Shown here piece by piece: positions 37,100 to 45,851 of a stretch of DNA of 64,000 nucleotides. Position 1 is the first letter of the stretch, and each line of letters begins with the position of its first letter. The translations under genes and the position numbers were made by a program. Below the pieces are notes generated by a model that did not search any database, was not told where the DNA came from, and was given only the letters and a program-made list of their open reading frames with translations. This DNA is from Microbulbifer variabilis ATCC 700307 (GTDB taxonomy: Bacteria > Pseudomonadota > Gammaproteobacteria > Pseudomonadales > Cellvibrionaceae). The stretch is from the NCBI RefSeq assembly GCF_000380565.1, contig NZ_AQYJ01000028.1, forward strand, positions 372,001 through 436,000, given 5' to 3'.

Positions 37100-37894
37100 T
37101 TAAAACCAAGCACGAATACCGATAACCCACACGGTAGTATATACTTTTTCTCCTTCTTCACGGGCAAAGTCCGCTGCATTGCCCACTTCTCGCTCATGAT
37201 GAACCCCAACATAAGGGGAAAACTTGGGATGAATCTCATAGAGAAGGCGCAAACCTAATTCTGCTTGAGATAATCCCGTACCACTACCGGCGATTTCGTC
37301 ATTTTGACCGAAAAAATTCAGTTCTAGGCGCGGAATCAGAGTGACTTTCTCTGCGAGTTTGGCCTCATATTCCGCTTCCAGACGGAAAGCTGTGCTGCCA
37401 CTTTTCCCAAGAAATAACACCGCATCCATTTCTAATGAGTAAGGTGTTTCTCCGATTAAACCAACCGCCAGCCAGTTACGGCTGGTACTCTCTCTCTGGA
37501 GGTCGTGACGTATGCCGGAGAGGAAATTCCAGTTTTTGGAAATAGCGCGGCTGTAGACCAGCCATCGCTCATTTTTTTCTGTTTCACCTCCTCCCCGCTC
37601 GAAATCGATTTCCAGCACCAGCTTATTAATGTCGCCTCCATAACTGAAATCCCCTTCAATTGCTGCGCCATTTTGGCCGCGCCGCTCGAACTGGTCGAAA
37701 CTGAACTTGGCTGTAGGTTTATCTTCTTCCCCAGCGATGCCATTACCTTCTCCAACGGTAGTTTCGTTGGAGCGAGACTGGATGCTGTGGTGCAGATCTT
37801 CCTGATTTTGGGCTAAAGCTGCTTGAAAACTCGGCTCGGAGCATAGGGCAATGAGGGCTGTTGTTGTGGCTTTTATTATTGTGTGGTGGTTCAT
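37100..37894 (-). CDS. copB: CopB-family outer-membrane copper resistance protein (copy 1)
   Basis: 264 residues with an export signal (TTALIALCSEPSFQAALAQ), then the CopB barrel: SFDQFERRGQNGAAIEGDFS, YSRAISKNWNFLSGIRHDLQ, GETPYSLEMDAVLFLGKSG, LIPRLELNFFGQND and a final aromatic WVIGIRAWF. Typical CopB has a Met-rich N-terminal linker; here that region is short and acidic instead. Its ATG overlaps the stop of copA (four bases, 37891-37894), so the two are translationally coupled. It acts in the outer membrane. Confidence 0.88.
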   Translation of the reverse strand: MNHHTIIKATTTALIALCSEPSFQAALAQNQEDLHHSIQSRSNETTVGEGNGIAGEEDKPTAKFSFDQFERRGQNGAAIEGDFSYGGDINKLVLEIDFERGGGETEKNERWLVYSRAISKNWNFLSGIRHDLQRESTSRNWLAVGLIGETPYSLEMDAVLFLGKSGSTAFRLEAEYEAKLAEKVTLIPRLELNFFGQNDEIAGSGTGLSQAELGLRLLYEIHPKFSPYVGVHHEREVGNAADFAREEGEKVYTTVWVIGIRAWF

Positions 37895-39639
37895 ACCACA
37901 CGGACCTCACGGAAAATGCCGTGAGCGCGATAGAGCATTTGGCAGTGTAATGCCCAGCGCCCTCGGGTATCGGCATTTACCAGAAAACTGATTTTGGCGC
38001 CGGGCTGCACTATCACCGTGTGCTTGCGTGGCAGGTACTCTCCATCGCCGGTTTCCAGCTCACTCCATAAACCATGCAGGTGCATGGGCTGGGTGAGCAG
38101 AGTGTCGTTTACCAGAGTGATACGAATGCGCTCGCCATAGGTTAATAGTATCGGTGTGGCATTCCTATATTTAACGCCATCAACTGACCATAGATAACGT
38201 GCTGGATTACCGGTGAGGTGTAACTGCAGTTCCCGCTGCGGTTCGCGTTGGCCTAACGATGGAGTGAGGCTGCGAAGATCCGCGTAACAAAGTACGCGGC
38301 GGTTGTAGCGCTGCTGATGTTTACGCAGTCCCACGCCGGGATCATACACTCCATTTTTTGGAGTGAGCGCGCGCAGGGCTACGCCATGACCTTTTTCTGT
38401 TGGTTGGTGAATGATAGAGCTATTGCTTCCCAGGCCGGCGGGGGCCAGTTTGCCACTGTGTTCTTCAGCGGAAGGCTGTCTGCCGGCGGCTTTAGCGCCA
38501 CTGGCAGGAGTGAATCCCAGATCGCGCTCATCAAGTATTGGGATTGGGTCCATGGAGGGAACTTCGGCAGTGAATTTCTGATTTGGCGTTAAAGTGCCAC
38601 GAGCGAAACCACCGCGGTCTATCGCTTGGGCAAACAGAGTGTAGGCTCTGTCCTCTTTAGGCCTAACTACCACATCGTAGGTTTCCCCGGTGCCAAGGCG
38701 GAACTCATCTACCCGCAGAGGCTGAATATTCTGGCCATCGGCACTGACCACTGTCATATCCAAGCCAGGAATGCGCAGGTCGAAGATTGTCATGGCTGAG
38801 GCGTTGATAAAACGTAGCCGTACTTTTTCTCCGGGGGCAAATAGGGCAGTCCAATTGTCCTCCGGGGTTTGTCCATTGATCAGGTAGCTGTAGGTATCGC
38901 TGGTGATATCAGATACGTCCCGATCAGATATGCCAGCGAAGTTCCATGGATGACGTTCGCGCCAGGTTTGCTCTATACCTTTTGCGCGTACATCTCGCCA
39001 AAGATCTGTGGTGGTGCGGCGGCGGTGGCGGTTGTAATAGTGGCCATCTTTCTTCAGGTTAGAGTAAATCCGCTGGGGGGAATCGTCGCTCCAATCGGAA
39101 AGCAACACCACATAGTCCCGGTCATAGGCCACCGGGTCTTCGTCAATTGGATCAATGACGATGGCTCCATAGAGTCCTTGTTGCCTCTGGAAGCTGGAGT
39201 GGCTGTGGTACCAGTAAGTGCCGCTTTGTTTTACCTTGAAACGATAGCGAAAGTTTTCCCCAGGCCTAATTCCAGGAAAATTGAGCCCCGGCACTCCATT
39301 CATATTGCTCGGCACTCTGATACCGTGCCAGTGAATCGAAGTATCCTTGGGTAACTGACTGAACACATTCAGGGTGACAGTTTGCCCTTCACGCCAGTGC
39401 AGAACTGGGCCGGGAACTGAACCATTAACTGAAATAGCGTTGCGTCGTTGGCCGGTGAAGTTGACCGGTCTTTGGCCCACTTTCAGGGAGAAATGCTCGC
39501 CACTTAGTATCGTGGGTGGAGGCACCCTCGTTCTGGCGGCGAGGGGAAGACTAGATAAGCCTAATAGAGCTGCGCCGGCGGTAAGGCCGGTCACAAAGGT
39601 GCGGCGCGAGATCGCACCACACCATGGGGGGTTTGTCAT
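37891..39639 (-). CDS. CopA-type periplasmic multicopper oxidase with altered C-terminal copper ligands
   Basis: 582 residues with a Tat signal (ISRRTFVTGLTAGAAL). The N-terminal cupredoxin domain is normal: SIHWHGIRVPSNMNGVPG and WYHSHSSFQRQQGLYGAIV. The C-terminal domain is not. The usual HPxHLHG reads QPMHLHG and the usual HCHLLYH....M reads HCQMLYRAHGIF. Two T1 His, one T3 His and the axial Met position appear lost, while the T1 Cys remains. Family members oxidise Cu(I) or sequester copper in the periplasm; this one may only bind copper. It sits in the operon DUF411-copA-copB. Confidence 0.9.
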   Translation of the reverse strand: MTNPPWCGAISRRTFVTGLTAGAALLGLSSLPLAARTRVPPPTILSGEHFSLKVGQRPVNFTGQRRNAISVNGSVPGPVLHWREGQTVTLNVFSQLPKDTSIHWHGIRVPSNMNGVPGLNFPGIRPGENFRYRFKVKQSGTYWYHSHSSFQRQQGLYGAIVIDPIDEDPVAYDRDYVVLLSDWSDDSPQRIYSNLKKDGHYYNRHRRRTTTDLWRDVRAKGIEQTWRERHPWNFAGISDRDVSDITSDTYSYLINGQTPEDNWTALFAPGEKVRLRFINASAMTIFDLRIPGLDMTVVSADGQNIQPLRVDEFRLGTGETYDVVVRPKEDRAYTLFAQAIDRGGFARGTLTPNQKFTAEVPSMDPIPILDERDLGFTPASGAKAAGRQPSAEEHSGKLAPAGLGSNSSIIHQPTEKGHGVALRALTPKNGVYDPGVGLRKHQQRYNRRVLCYADLRSLTPSLGQREPQRELQLHLTGNPARYLWSVDGVKYRNATPILLTYGERIRITLVNDTLLTQPMHLHGLWSELETGDGEYLPRKHTVIVQPGAKISFLVNADTRGRWALHCQMLYRAHGIFREVRVV

Positions 39640-39648
39640 CGACAGCCC

Positions 39649-40137
39649 TCAGAACTGTTCTCCGGCAGAGTTAATCGCGGCATAAACCACGCTGCTGCCA
39701 TCTTTGTTTATTTGCATTACCTGGTAGGGGGTAAAGCGATCGCCTACCTCCATGCCAGGACTTCCCAGGGGCATACCGGGAACTGCCAGCCCCAGGGCAT
39801 TTTTCGGTGGATTCTCCAAAAATTGGTGAATCATTTTGGCTGGCACATGCCCTTCGAAAACATAGCCTTCCTTGGACACACTGGTGTGGCAAGACTGGTA
39901 GCGGGGTTCAATTCCATGCTGCTTTTTGACGCTGTTAAGGTCATCGACATCTTTCGCTACCACATCGAAGCCAGTTTCCCGAGCGTGATCAACCCAGACT
40001 TTGCAGCAACCGCAAGTGGCTGACTTGTAGGTGGTCAGGCTGGGGCTTTGTGCCGGTGATTCAATAGACTCGGCACAGGCGCTCAATGCCATGGGGATAA
40101 AGATAGAGGCTATAGCAGCCAGGAAAGTTCGGTACAT
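39649..40137 (-). CDS. DUF411 metal-binding lipoprotein
   Basis: About 162 residues from the ATG at 40137, with AAGGAG nine bases upstream; the TTG at 40158 lies before that site. A lipoprotein signal ends at MALSAC. The DUF411 domain is clear: YKSATCGCCKVWVDHARETGFDV, then KQHGIEPRYQSCHTSV, GYVFEGHVPAKMI and GLAVPGMPLGSPGME. The thioredoxin-like CGCC motif and the SCHT motif probably bind metal. Such proteins commonly accompany copper or silver resistance operons. It lies nine bases upstream of the CopA-type oxidase gene. Confidence 0.92.
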   Translation of the reverse strand: MYRTFLAAIASIFIPMALSACAESIESPAQSPSLTTYKSATCGCCKVWVDHARETGFDVVAKDVDDLNSVKKQHGIEPRYQSCHTSVSKEGYVFEGHVPAKMIHQFLENPPKNALGLAVPGMPLGSPGMEVGDRFTPYQVMQINKDGSSVVYAAINSAGEQF

Positions 40138-40279
40138 GGAGAGTCTCCTTGTTTTCAAAATTGATTACGCGTCATGTGAAAAATGCACGGGGCTCTGGGC
40201 ACGCGGAGATCTGTTCGCGCGTGAAAAATTTCCTGGTGGATTGTCTGGGTCAGGAGAGCCCTGTGGTGCCTGTTGCAAT

Positions 40280-40630
40280 TCAGGAGTGAATAGGAGGTCG
40301 CAACTCGGTATCTGGCTCTGGAGGGGAGTTGAAACGGAAATAGGCTGTATTACATGAGCCCTGCGTAATAAAAATGGGCTTGCTATCAGAAGGGGCAGCG
40401 AGGTTATTGCCAAGCCCAGGACAGCAGCCGCACTCAATACTGCAATTGCCGGCGTGCTCATTGCTACAGTCGTCAGGCTTCTCTGAGGAACAGTGACTCT
40501 GTTCGTTGGAATCAGCGCTCATTAAGGCCGGTGCTACCTCACCACGCTCAATACAAGGTACCGCCGAAGCCAAGCCGGCAAAGGCAAGGAGCAGTATCAG
40601 TAGCAGTGAGCGTAAAAATCCGGGGTTCAT
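40280..40630 (-). CDS. Small secreted Cys-rich protein, CopL-like by position
   Basis: About 116 residues from the ATG at 40630, with an export signal (FLRSLLLILLLAFAGLASA). The mature part has a Cys cluster (SHCSSEKPDDCSNEHAGNCS then IECGCC) likely to bind metal, and a Pro-rich end. Placed first in the copper operon ahead of DUF411, copA and copB, like the CopL regulators/metal-binding proteins of xanthomonads. I infer the analogy from location and Cys content; sequence identity is not established. Confidence 0.6.
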   Translation of the reverse strand: MNPGFLRSLLLILLLAFAGLASAVPCIERGEVAPALMSADSNEQSHCSSEKPDDCSNEHAGNCSIECGCCPGLGNNLAAPSDSKPIFITQGSCNTAYFRFNSPPEPDTELRPPIHS

Positions 40631-40722
40631 GGCTTCGGCCTGAATAAGTACAGGGACGCAGTGTATGAGCTGACACTTAGGGGCGCAACAGTGACCGGGG
40701 TGTTGGTTAATGAGGTGAAACA

Positions 40723-40747
40723 CTGGTGGCGTTGCAGGCGCCACCAG
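40723..40747 (-). terminator. Intrinsic terminator after the MBL diiron-type gene
   Basis: CTGGTGGCG and CGCCACCAG form a perfect nine-base-pair stem with a seven-base loop, about 16 bases past the end of the upstream minus-strand gene, followed on that strand by TGTTTC. It separates the pseudoazurin operon from the copper operon. Confidence 0.65.
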
Positions 40748-40762
40748 TCAATATCTCTGGGT

Positions 40763-41560
40763 TCAGGACTTGCCGAGGGGCAGGCGGAAATCTTGATGGC
40801 GCAATAGATCTGGGCCGCACTCCAGCTTCTCCAGCCAACCTAGGAATCGGTTTTTGGTTTCGTCCGAGGAGAAATAGCCGCCGTGCTGAGGCACGATCAT
40901 AGACGGGTTTAATTCACGCACCATCTTGGCCCAAAGCCGGCAGGCCCAATTGCCTCCCATATAGCGCTGGTGAAAACCTTCCATTGATGGGATATGTGTG
41001 TCGAAATCTAACACCTCTCCCTCTTCGCCACCGAGGGAGGCACCAATATCTCCGGAAAACAGGATACGGCTAACCGGATCATAGAAGCTGAAATTGCCAC
41101 ATGAATGCAGAAAGTGAGCGGGCAGGGCCCAGATTTCACTATCGGCAAAAGGCAGTACTTCGCCTTTATCATTGAGCGGTACTATGCGGTCCTGCCATTT
41201 CTCACTGCCCGCCCGAGAGGCTACGAAGCCAGATACTAAATGTGGCAAGAAGCGCGACCAAAGTTTTGATACTGCCACCTTACAGCGGGAATGCAGCATC
41301 CAGCGCGGCAACGAGGCGATAATATCCGGATCCTGGTGTGAGGCCAGAATGTATTCAAGATCGCTCAGGTTAAGGTGGCGGCTGAGCTCGATAGTCAGGG
41401 GTGTATAGGTTAGATCGCCGCCGGGATCAATGAGCGCTCCCTTGGTACCGCGGCGAATTACAAACTGGTTGGCCTGAACGCCGTCGCTGCCATTCTGCTC
41501 ATTGACCAGATCGCAGAAACGCGCAACCAGGTGGTGGCCTTTTTCAAATAGGATGTCCAC
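40763..41560 (-). CDS. MBL-fold protein of the diiron oxygen-binding (ODP/FprA-like) type
   Basis: 265 residues, GTG start at 41560 with AAGGAGA upstream. The fold markers are NQFVIRRGTKGALIDPGGD, ILASHQDPDI (the metal loop, HxDxD where flavodiiron proteins have HxExDH), LPAHFLHSCGNFSFYDPVSRILFSGDIG and MIVPQHGGYF. Such domains form the diiron centre of NO/O2 reductases, but here there is no flavodoxin domain, so it is more likely a sensor or an electron-accepting partner. It follows pseudoazurin by 13 bases, under the FNR box. Confidence 0.82.
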   Translation of the reverse strand: MDILFEKGHHLVARFCDLVNEQNGSDGVQANQFVIRRGTKGALIDPGGDLTYTPLTIELSRHLNLSDLEYILASHQDPDIIASLPRWMLHSRCKVAVSKLWSRFLPHLVSGFVASRAGSEKWQDRIVPLNDKGEVLPFADSEIWALPAHFLHSCGNFSFYDPVSRILFSGDIGASLGGEEGEVLDFDTHIPSMEGFHQRYMGGNWACRLWAKMVRELNPSMIVPQHGGYFSSDETKNRFLGWLEKLECGPDLLRHQDFRLPLGKS

Positions 41561-41573
41561 GCCGCGGCTCTCC

Positions 41574-42017
41574 TTATTTCACCAAGCCGAGGTACTGTTG
41601 CAGTCGCTCCTTATTTACAGCAATACGATCATTCATCCCTTCGGCGTGTTTCTTGGCCTCCTCAAGGTTGCCGGCTTCGCCGACCTGAATTACCCCAACC
41701 ATACCCAGTGGTAGATGTGGGTCACACTGGTATAGGTAAACACCCTCTTTGTTCAGGGTTACAGTCACTTTTTCCCCCATAGTGCCGTTCCAGGAAGCGC
41801 CCTCTGCTGGGGAAAATACGGAGCGGGTGTTGTGGGCCATATCAGTGGGAAGAAAAGTTACTGTGTCGCCCAAGGCAACGCTTAGGAAGGCTGGTTCAAA
41901 AGTCATCATGCCATCCTTGCCCTGGTTCAACATTTTAACTTCGTGGTCTGCTGCCAGGGCGGAGGTCGAGGCCAAGGCGAGCGCTAGAATTGCGCCGCGA
42001 AGAGAAATAGACGACAT
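41574..42017 (-). CDS. Pseudoazurin (type 1 blue copper protein)
   Basis: 147 residues with an export signal (ILALALASTSALA). The cupredoxin motifs are intact: ADHEVKMLNQGKDGMMTFEP, DMAHNTRSV (first copper His) and VYLYQCDPHLPLGMVGVI with Cys, His and Met ligands. Pseudoazurin is a periplasmic electron carrier, usually to nitrite or nitrous oxide reductase or to cytochrome peroxidase. AGGAAGT precedes the ATG. It is the first gene after a perfect FNR box, which fits low-oxygen expression. Confidence 0.95.
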   Translation of the reverse strand: MSSISLRGAILALALASTSALAADHEVKMLNQGKDGMMTFEPAFLSVALGDTVTFLPTDMAHNTRSVFSPAEGASWNGTMGEKVTVTLNKEGVYLYQCDPHLPLGMVGVIQVGEAGNLEEAKKHAEGMNDRIAVNKERLQQYLGLVK

Positions 42018-42115
42018 GCTTACTTCCTGTTTGGTGATTGGTCAGTGTGAATGAATGCCTCCCCATTAGTGGGTACAGGCAGCGGCGGATATTATCTCGG
42101 TGGAGACCCAGGGAA

Positions 42116-42129
42116 TTGATCTAGATCAA
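42116..42129 (-). promoter_or_regulatory. FNR/Anr-type box upstream of pseudoazurin
   Basis: TTGATCTAGATCAA, a perfect match to TTGAT-N4-ATCAA. It lies 99 bases upstream of the pseudoazurin start; a class II promoter centred here would start transcription near 42081. The divergent radA start is 151 bases away on the other side. Confidence 0.85.
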
Positions 42130-42279
42130 TCGCGTAGACGGCGTAGATTAAGGAAGTAAGTGCCATTGCGTTGGACCGATACAGGTGAGTCATTTATGTC
42201 TGCTCAGCGCTGCCCGTTGTTCCCTGATAAGGGGTAAACTGTACGCCAAATTATTCGGGCAACTGTTCGGGAGATAACC

Positions 42280-43674
42280 TTGGCCGCAAAACGCAAAACT
42301 GCCTATGTATGTAATGAATGTGGTGCGGACTACACCAAATGGGCAGGGCAGTGCAGTGCCTGTGGTACTTGGAATAGCCTTTCAGAGGTACGGCTTGGGC
42401 CTGAACATAAGGACAGCCGTGCAGCCAATTTTACCGATGCGCAGAGCGGCTATGCCGGCACTGCTGGTGCTGGCAAGGTGCAAAAGCTCTCGGAAATTGA
42501 CCTGAGCGAATTACCGCGAATTCCCACTTCCGCCTCTGAGTTAGATCGTGTGCTGGGCGGGGGTCTGGTGCCGGGCTCGGTAGTGCTGATTGGTGGACAC
42601 CCCGGAGCCGGTAAATCCACGGTACTACTACAAACTCTGTGTCATTTGGCTATCTCCATGCCAGCGTTGTATATCACCGGGGAGGAGTCCTTACAGCAGG
42701 TGGCTATGCGGGCCAAGCGCCTGGGCTTGCCTACAGACTCCCTGCAACTACTTAGCGAAACTGATGTAGAGCGCATCTGCCTGGCGGCCAGGGAGGTGAA
42801 TCCGCAAGTGATGGTGGTGGACTCCATCCAGGTCATGCATATGAGCGATGTACAGTCCGCACCAGGCTCGGTAGCTCAGGTACGGGAGAGTGCAGCCTAC
42901 CTGACCCGCTACGCCAAGCAAACCGGCACGGCACTGATTCTTGTGGGCCACGTCACGAAAGATGGCAGCCTCGCCGGCCCCAAAGTACTGGAGCATATTA
43001 TCGATTGCTCCATTTTACTTGAAGGTACTCACGACTCCCGTTTCCGCACTTTGCGCGCGCACAAAAATCGATTTGGTGCGGTCAATGAGCTGGGGGTGTT
43101 CGCTATGACCGAACAGGGTCTTAAAGAAGTCTCCAACCCCTCCGCTATTTTTTTGCAGCGCGCAGAGGAAATCGCCGCGGGTTCGGTGGTAACTTCTGTT
43201 TGGGAGGGTACTCGCCCACTTTTGGTGGAGTTGCAGGCGTTAGTGGATGACAGCAGTTTGGGTAATCCGCGCCGTGTGGCGGTGGGGCTCGACCAAAACC
43301 GTTTGAACATGTTGTTGGCAGTGCTGCACCGACATGGTGGTGTATTGGTGGGCGACCAGGACGTATTTATCAATGTGGTAGGTGGGGTTAAGGTCATGGA
43401 AACCAGTGCTGATCTGACTTTGTTATTGGCTGTGGTTTCCAGTTTCCGTAACCGCGTTCTGCCCCGAGATTTGGTGGTGTTCGGTGAAGTGGGCCTGTCT
43501 GGCGAGATTCGACCTGTGCCTTCAGGCCAGGAGCGTTTGCGTGAAGCGGCCAAGCACGGTTTCCGCAAGGCGATAGTGCCCGCCGCAAACCGCTTAAAAA
43601 ATGATATCGAGGGGATGGAAATGCACTCGGTAAAAACTCTGGCGGAAGCCCTTTCCGTTATAGATATGAGCTGA
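42280..43674 (+). CDS. radA: DNA repair protein RadA/Sms
   Basis: 464 residues with a TTG start at 42280. The N-terminal zinc finger has Cys-x2-Cys pairs (YVCNECG and GQCSACGTW). A RecA-like ATPase follows with Walker A GGHPGAGKST, the RadA-specific KNRFG motif (LRAHKNRFGAVNELG) and a Lon-like C-terminal domain (GEVGLSGEIRPVP). RadA promotes branch migration during recombination and transformation. It is divergent from the pseudoazurin operon and stands alone. Confidence 0.97.
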   Translation: MAAKRKTAYVCNECGADYTKWAGQCSACGTWNSLSEVRLGPEHKDSRAANFTDAQSGYAGTAGAGKVQKLSEIDLSELPRIPTSASELDRVLGGGLVPGSVVLIGGHPGAGKSTVLLQTLCHLAISMPALYITGEESLQQVAMRAKRLGLPTDSLQLLSETDVERICLAAREVNPQVMVVDSIQVMHMSDVQSAPGSVAQVRESAAYLTRYAKQTGTALILVGHVTKDGSLAGPKVLEHIIDCSILLEGTHDSRFRTLRAHKNRFGAVNELGVFAMTEQGLKEVSNPSAIFLQRAEEIAAGSVVTSVWEGTRPLLVELQALVDDSSLGNPRRVAVGLDQNRLNMLLAVLHRHGGVLVGDQDVFINVVGGVKVMETSADLTLLLAVVSSFRNRVLPRDLVVFGEVGLSGEIRPVPSGQERLREAAKHGFRKAIVPAANRLKNDIEGMEMHSVKTLAEALSVIDMS

Positions 43675-43804
43675 AACTGCTAAATTTTTTCAGCAAATCA
43701 TTGTAATTTGTTGTTTGAGGAGAAACTGCTGTTGATTCAACTGTTACCCGGTTAGCGATCGCCTTTAAACGTATTGTTTAAATAAATTGGCAGGTTTGGT
43801 TGAG

Positions 43805-44905
43805 TCAGCCGAATCTCCTTCCCGCTCCTCTGTCGCGGGGTGTTCTCTGTGGGCCCCGGCGAAAATCTTCTGAAGGCGTACCCTTGTAGCAGCGCGGAAT
43901 AATTGGCCATTCTTCAGTGAGGAAGTAGGCGTAGGTGCCCTCGGGAAAGTTGGGGGAGCGCACGAAACGGCCGTTGCACTCATCAAGGGAGCCTGAGCCT
44001 TCCACATACTCGTAGTCAGCTACGAAAGTACCATCATAGTAACCGCCTGGCTGATTGCTGCCAGCAGGACGCTGCCCAGCTTTCACTTGATAACTGGACC
44101 GCATTTTTGCGATACCGGATTCACTATTTTGGCCATCTTGAAAACCGTACAAGGCATAAATTGGGAAGCCATCTGCAGCCCAACCAATTAGCGGTGAGTG
44201 GTGCTCAGAGGTTACTTGCAAGCGTGCCAGAAGTCCGGTCGGCAGGCCGTGGTAGTGGTAGGCTCCGCTAGGCTGCACATGCGCAAAGTTATCATCCACA
44301 CCTAAGGAGACTGCACCTGATAACGCTTCATATCGCCAAGGGCCACGATTACCCAGATACCATTCTGCTGCACTTGGATCAAAAGGCACACCGTTAATGC
44401 CGATGCCGAAATTCTGCAGTGTGACGGGTGTGACTTGTGCTGCCACTTTGGGGGTGGCTGGAATTCTGTATTTATAGCGCTGGGTTTCAATTCTGTGTGG
44501 ATTACCTGCGTTGGGAAAAGCGCCTGTTTTATGGGTTGAGATACCATTGGCTTCAATCACTCTCCAGGGGCCCTGCACAGACACCGTCACCACACTGGAG
44601 GCGATAGGCGTACGATTTGCAGGAACAGTGCTTTGCAACCCATCTGACTGTATTGCTAGGTGTTTGCGAGTGGGAGGTCTGCCTGCAATACGGTCTTTGG
44701 AGGGGGCCTGGGCAATATTCAATCTCTCCGGTAGGCAGATGAGTGTCTGGGACTCTGTTAAGTTAAAACACTGGCCAATACTATGCCCGACAGCACAACT
44801 GGCACCGGGAGTGAGGCTATGGCAGGCTTCAGTTGCTGTTTCTGGTAAATGACCTAGAGCAGTCGGGGCAACAAAGACAAGAGTTAGTAATAACCACTTT
44901 TTCAT
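43805..44905 (-). CDS. Secreted YHYH-domain protein
   Basis: 366 residues with an export signal (LLLTLVFVAPTALG). Residues about 22-70 form a small Cys domain (EACHSLTPGASCAVG, CFNLTESQTLICLPE). The YHYH domain spans about 140-345, with GINGVPFDPSAAEWYLG, the name-giving GAYHYHGLPTG, HSPLIGWAADGFPIYALYG and LDECNGRFVRSPNFPEGTYAYFLT. Function is unknown; family members are found in marine bacteria and may bind metal or polysaccharide. The C-terminus is Arg-rich. The next upstream gene encodes a protein with the same Cys domain. Confidence 0.88.
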   Translation of the reverse strand: MKKWLLLTLVFVAPTALGHLPETATEACHSLTPGASCAVGHSIGQCFNLTESQTLICLPERLNIAQAPSKDRIAGRPPTRKHLAIQSDGLQSTVPANRTPIASSVVTVSVQGPWRVIEANGISTHKTGAFPNAGNPHRIETQRYKYRIPATPKVAAQVTPVTLQNFGIGINGVPFDPSAAEWYLGNRGPWRYEALSGAVSLGVDDNFAHVQPSGAYHYHGLPTGLLARLQVTSEHHSPLIGWAADGFPIYALYGFQDGQNSESGIAKMRSSYQVKAGQRPAGSNQPGGYYDGTFVADYEYVEGSGSLDECNGRFVRSPNFPEGTYAYFLTEEWPIIPRCYKGTPSEDFRRGPQRTPRDRGAGRRFG

Positions 44906-44947
44906 ACGACAACCTAAAACTGCACGGCCCCTGACAGATCGGAAAAT

Positions 44948-45202
44948 TTATTCGGAATCCGCTTCTTTGTCCCTGCGCGGTCTGTGGCCCTCCATTTTTG
45001 CCGGTACGCAGACCAGTTGCTCTTCCCTGGGAGGGATACGGCAAGTGCCTTCCAATGTACCTCGTGGAGTTTCAACGGTGCAGGAATCCCCTTCCGACAT
45101 TTCATTACATGCATCAAAGGCCTCCTGAGGCGGTTTGCGAGGTTGTGCCGTTGCTGTAGAGGCGATGGCTAGCATAGCGATGGGAATCAGAATTTTATTC
45201 AC
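44948..45202 (-). CDS. Small secreted protein sharing the Cys domain of the YHYH protein
   Basis: 84 residues, GTG start with AAAGGAG upstream. An export signal (ILIPIAMLAIASTATA) is followed by a domain with four Cys: AFDACNEMSEGDSCTVETPRG, GTCRIPPREEQLVCVPA. The same spacing occurs near the N-terminus of the YHYH protein 42 bases downstream. The two genes are probably one transcription unit acting together in the periplasm or outside. The highly charged tail (HRPRRDKEADSE) is typical of this family of small proteins. Confidence 0.82.
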   Translation of the reverse strand: MNKILIPIAMLAIASTATAQPRKPPQEAFDACNEMSEGDSCTVETPRGTLEGTCRIPPREEQLVCVPAKMEGHRPRRDKEADSE

Positions 45203-45399
45203 AGTGCTCTCCTTTTTGGATTCGACTGAGTGGATTGTTGCTATCAGTATTTCATAACTGGTGTGGAGCCTTATCTTGGGAAGGAGGCTTTTTTCACTAA
45301 CCGATGAGAGCCAACATAGTTCAGGAATGCGTAAGGAATGTGGAATTTATGTAAAGAAATGTGGAAGTAAGCAAGGGCGCTGGTACCAGGTAGAGCTTC

Positions 45400-45851
45400 A
45401 TGTTTAACCGCGTGTTTGACCGGCCTGTTCATTATGGTCGGACTGTCGCGCTATCATACTTGCTGTTGCTTTGTTACCCAGTAGTGGATGTTTCACTTTA
45501 TTTGGGTAAAGGAGGCTCGTTAATATTTTTGAAACAGAATCCAGTCTGTCTTTATAGTGGCCAGCCATTTCACGTCGCAGTAAAAGTGGAAAGTCTCACA
45601 TCGGCTTCATTACCGATTCTGGTGTGTATATGGTGGAGAGCAGGTAAATTTATAAAAATGAGGTGAAGTGGTTTATAGCTGCTATTTCAGGCCTTTCTTC
45701 CTTTTCACCCGGAAAAGGTGCCATTTCCCTATTTATTGGGATTAAGGTGAATCTCTTTGTCACTCACTTTCTGCTGCTGAACTATACCTTTGTAGTTATT
45801 CTTACTACAGCTATCTGGTATTTGATGGTGGAACTGTATGTCGGTATTTAG
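45400..45851 (+). CDS. Possible small membrane protein(s), unrecognised
   Basis: Two consecutive frames: 45400-45666 (88 codons, ATG; hydrophobic VALSYLLLLCYPVVDVSLYL and SLPILVCIWW) and 45663-45851 (62 codons, GTG, overlapping by four bases; FLLLNYTFVVILTTAIWYLM). Each has one or two membrane-like segments, and the second overlaps the hydrolase start by 14 bases. They could be small coupled membrane proteins, or halves of a decayed gene. The stretch 45203-45399 before them holds no other feature. Confidence 0.35.
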
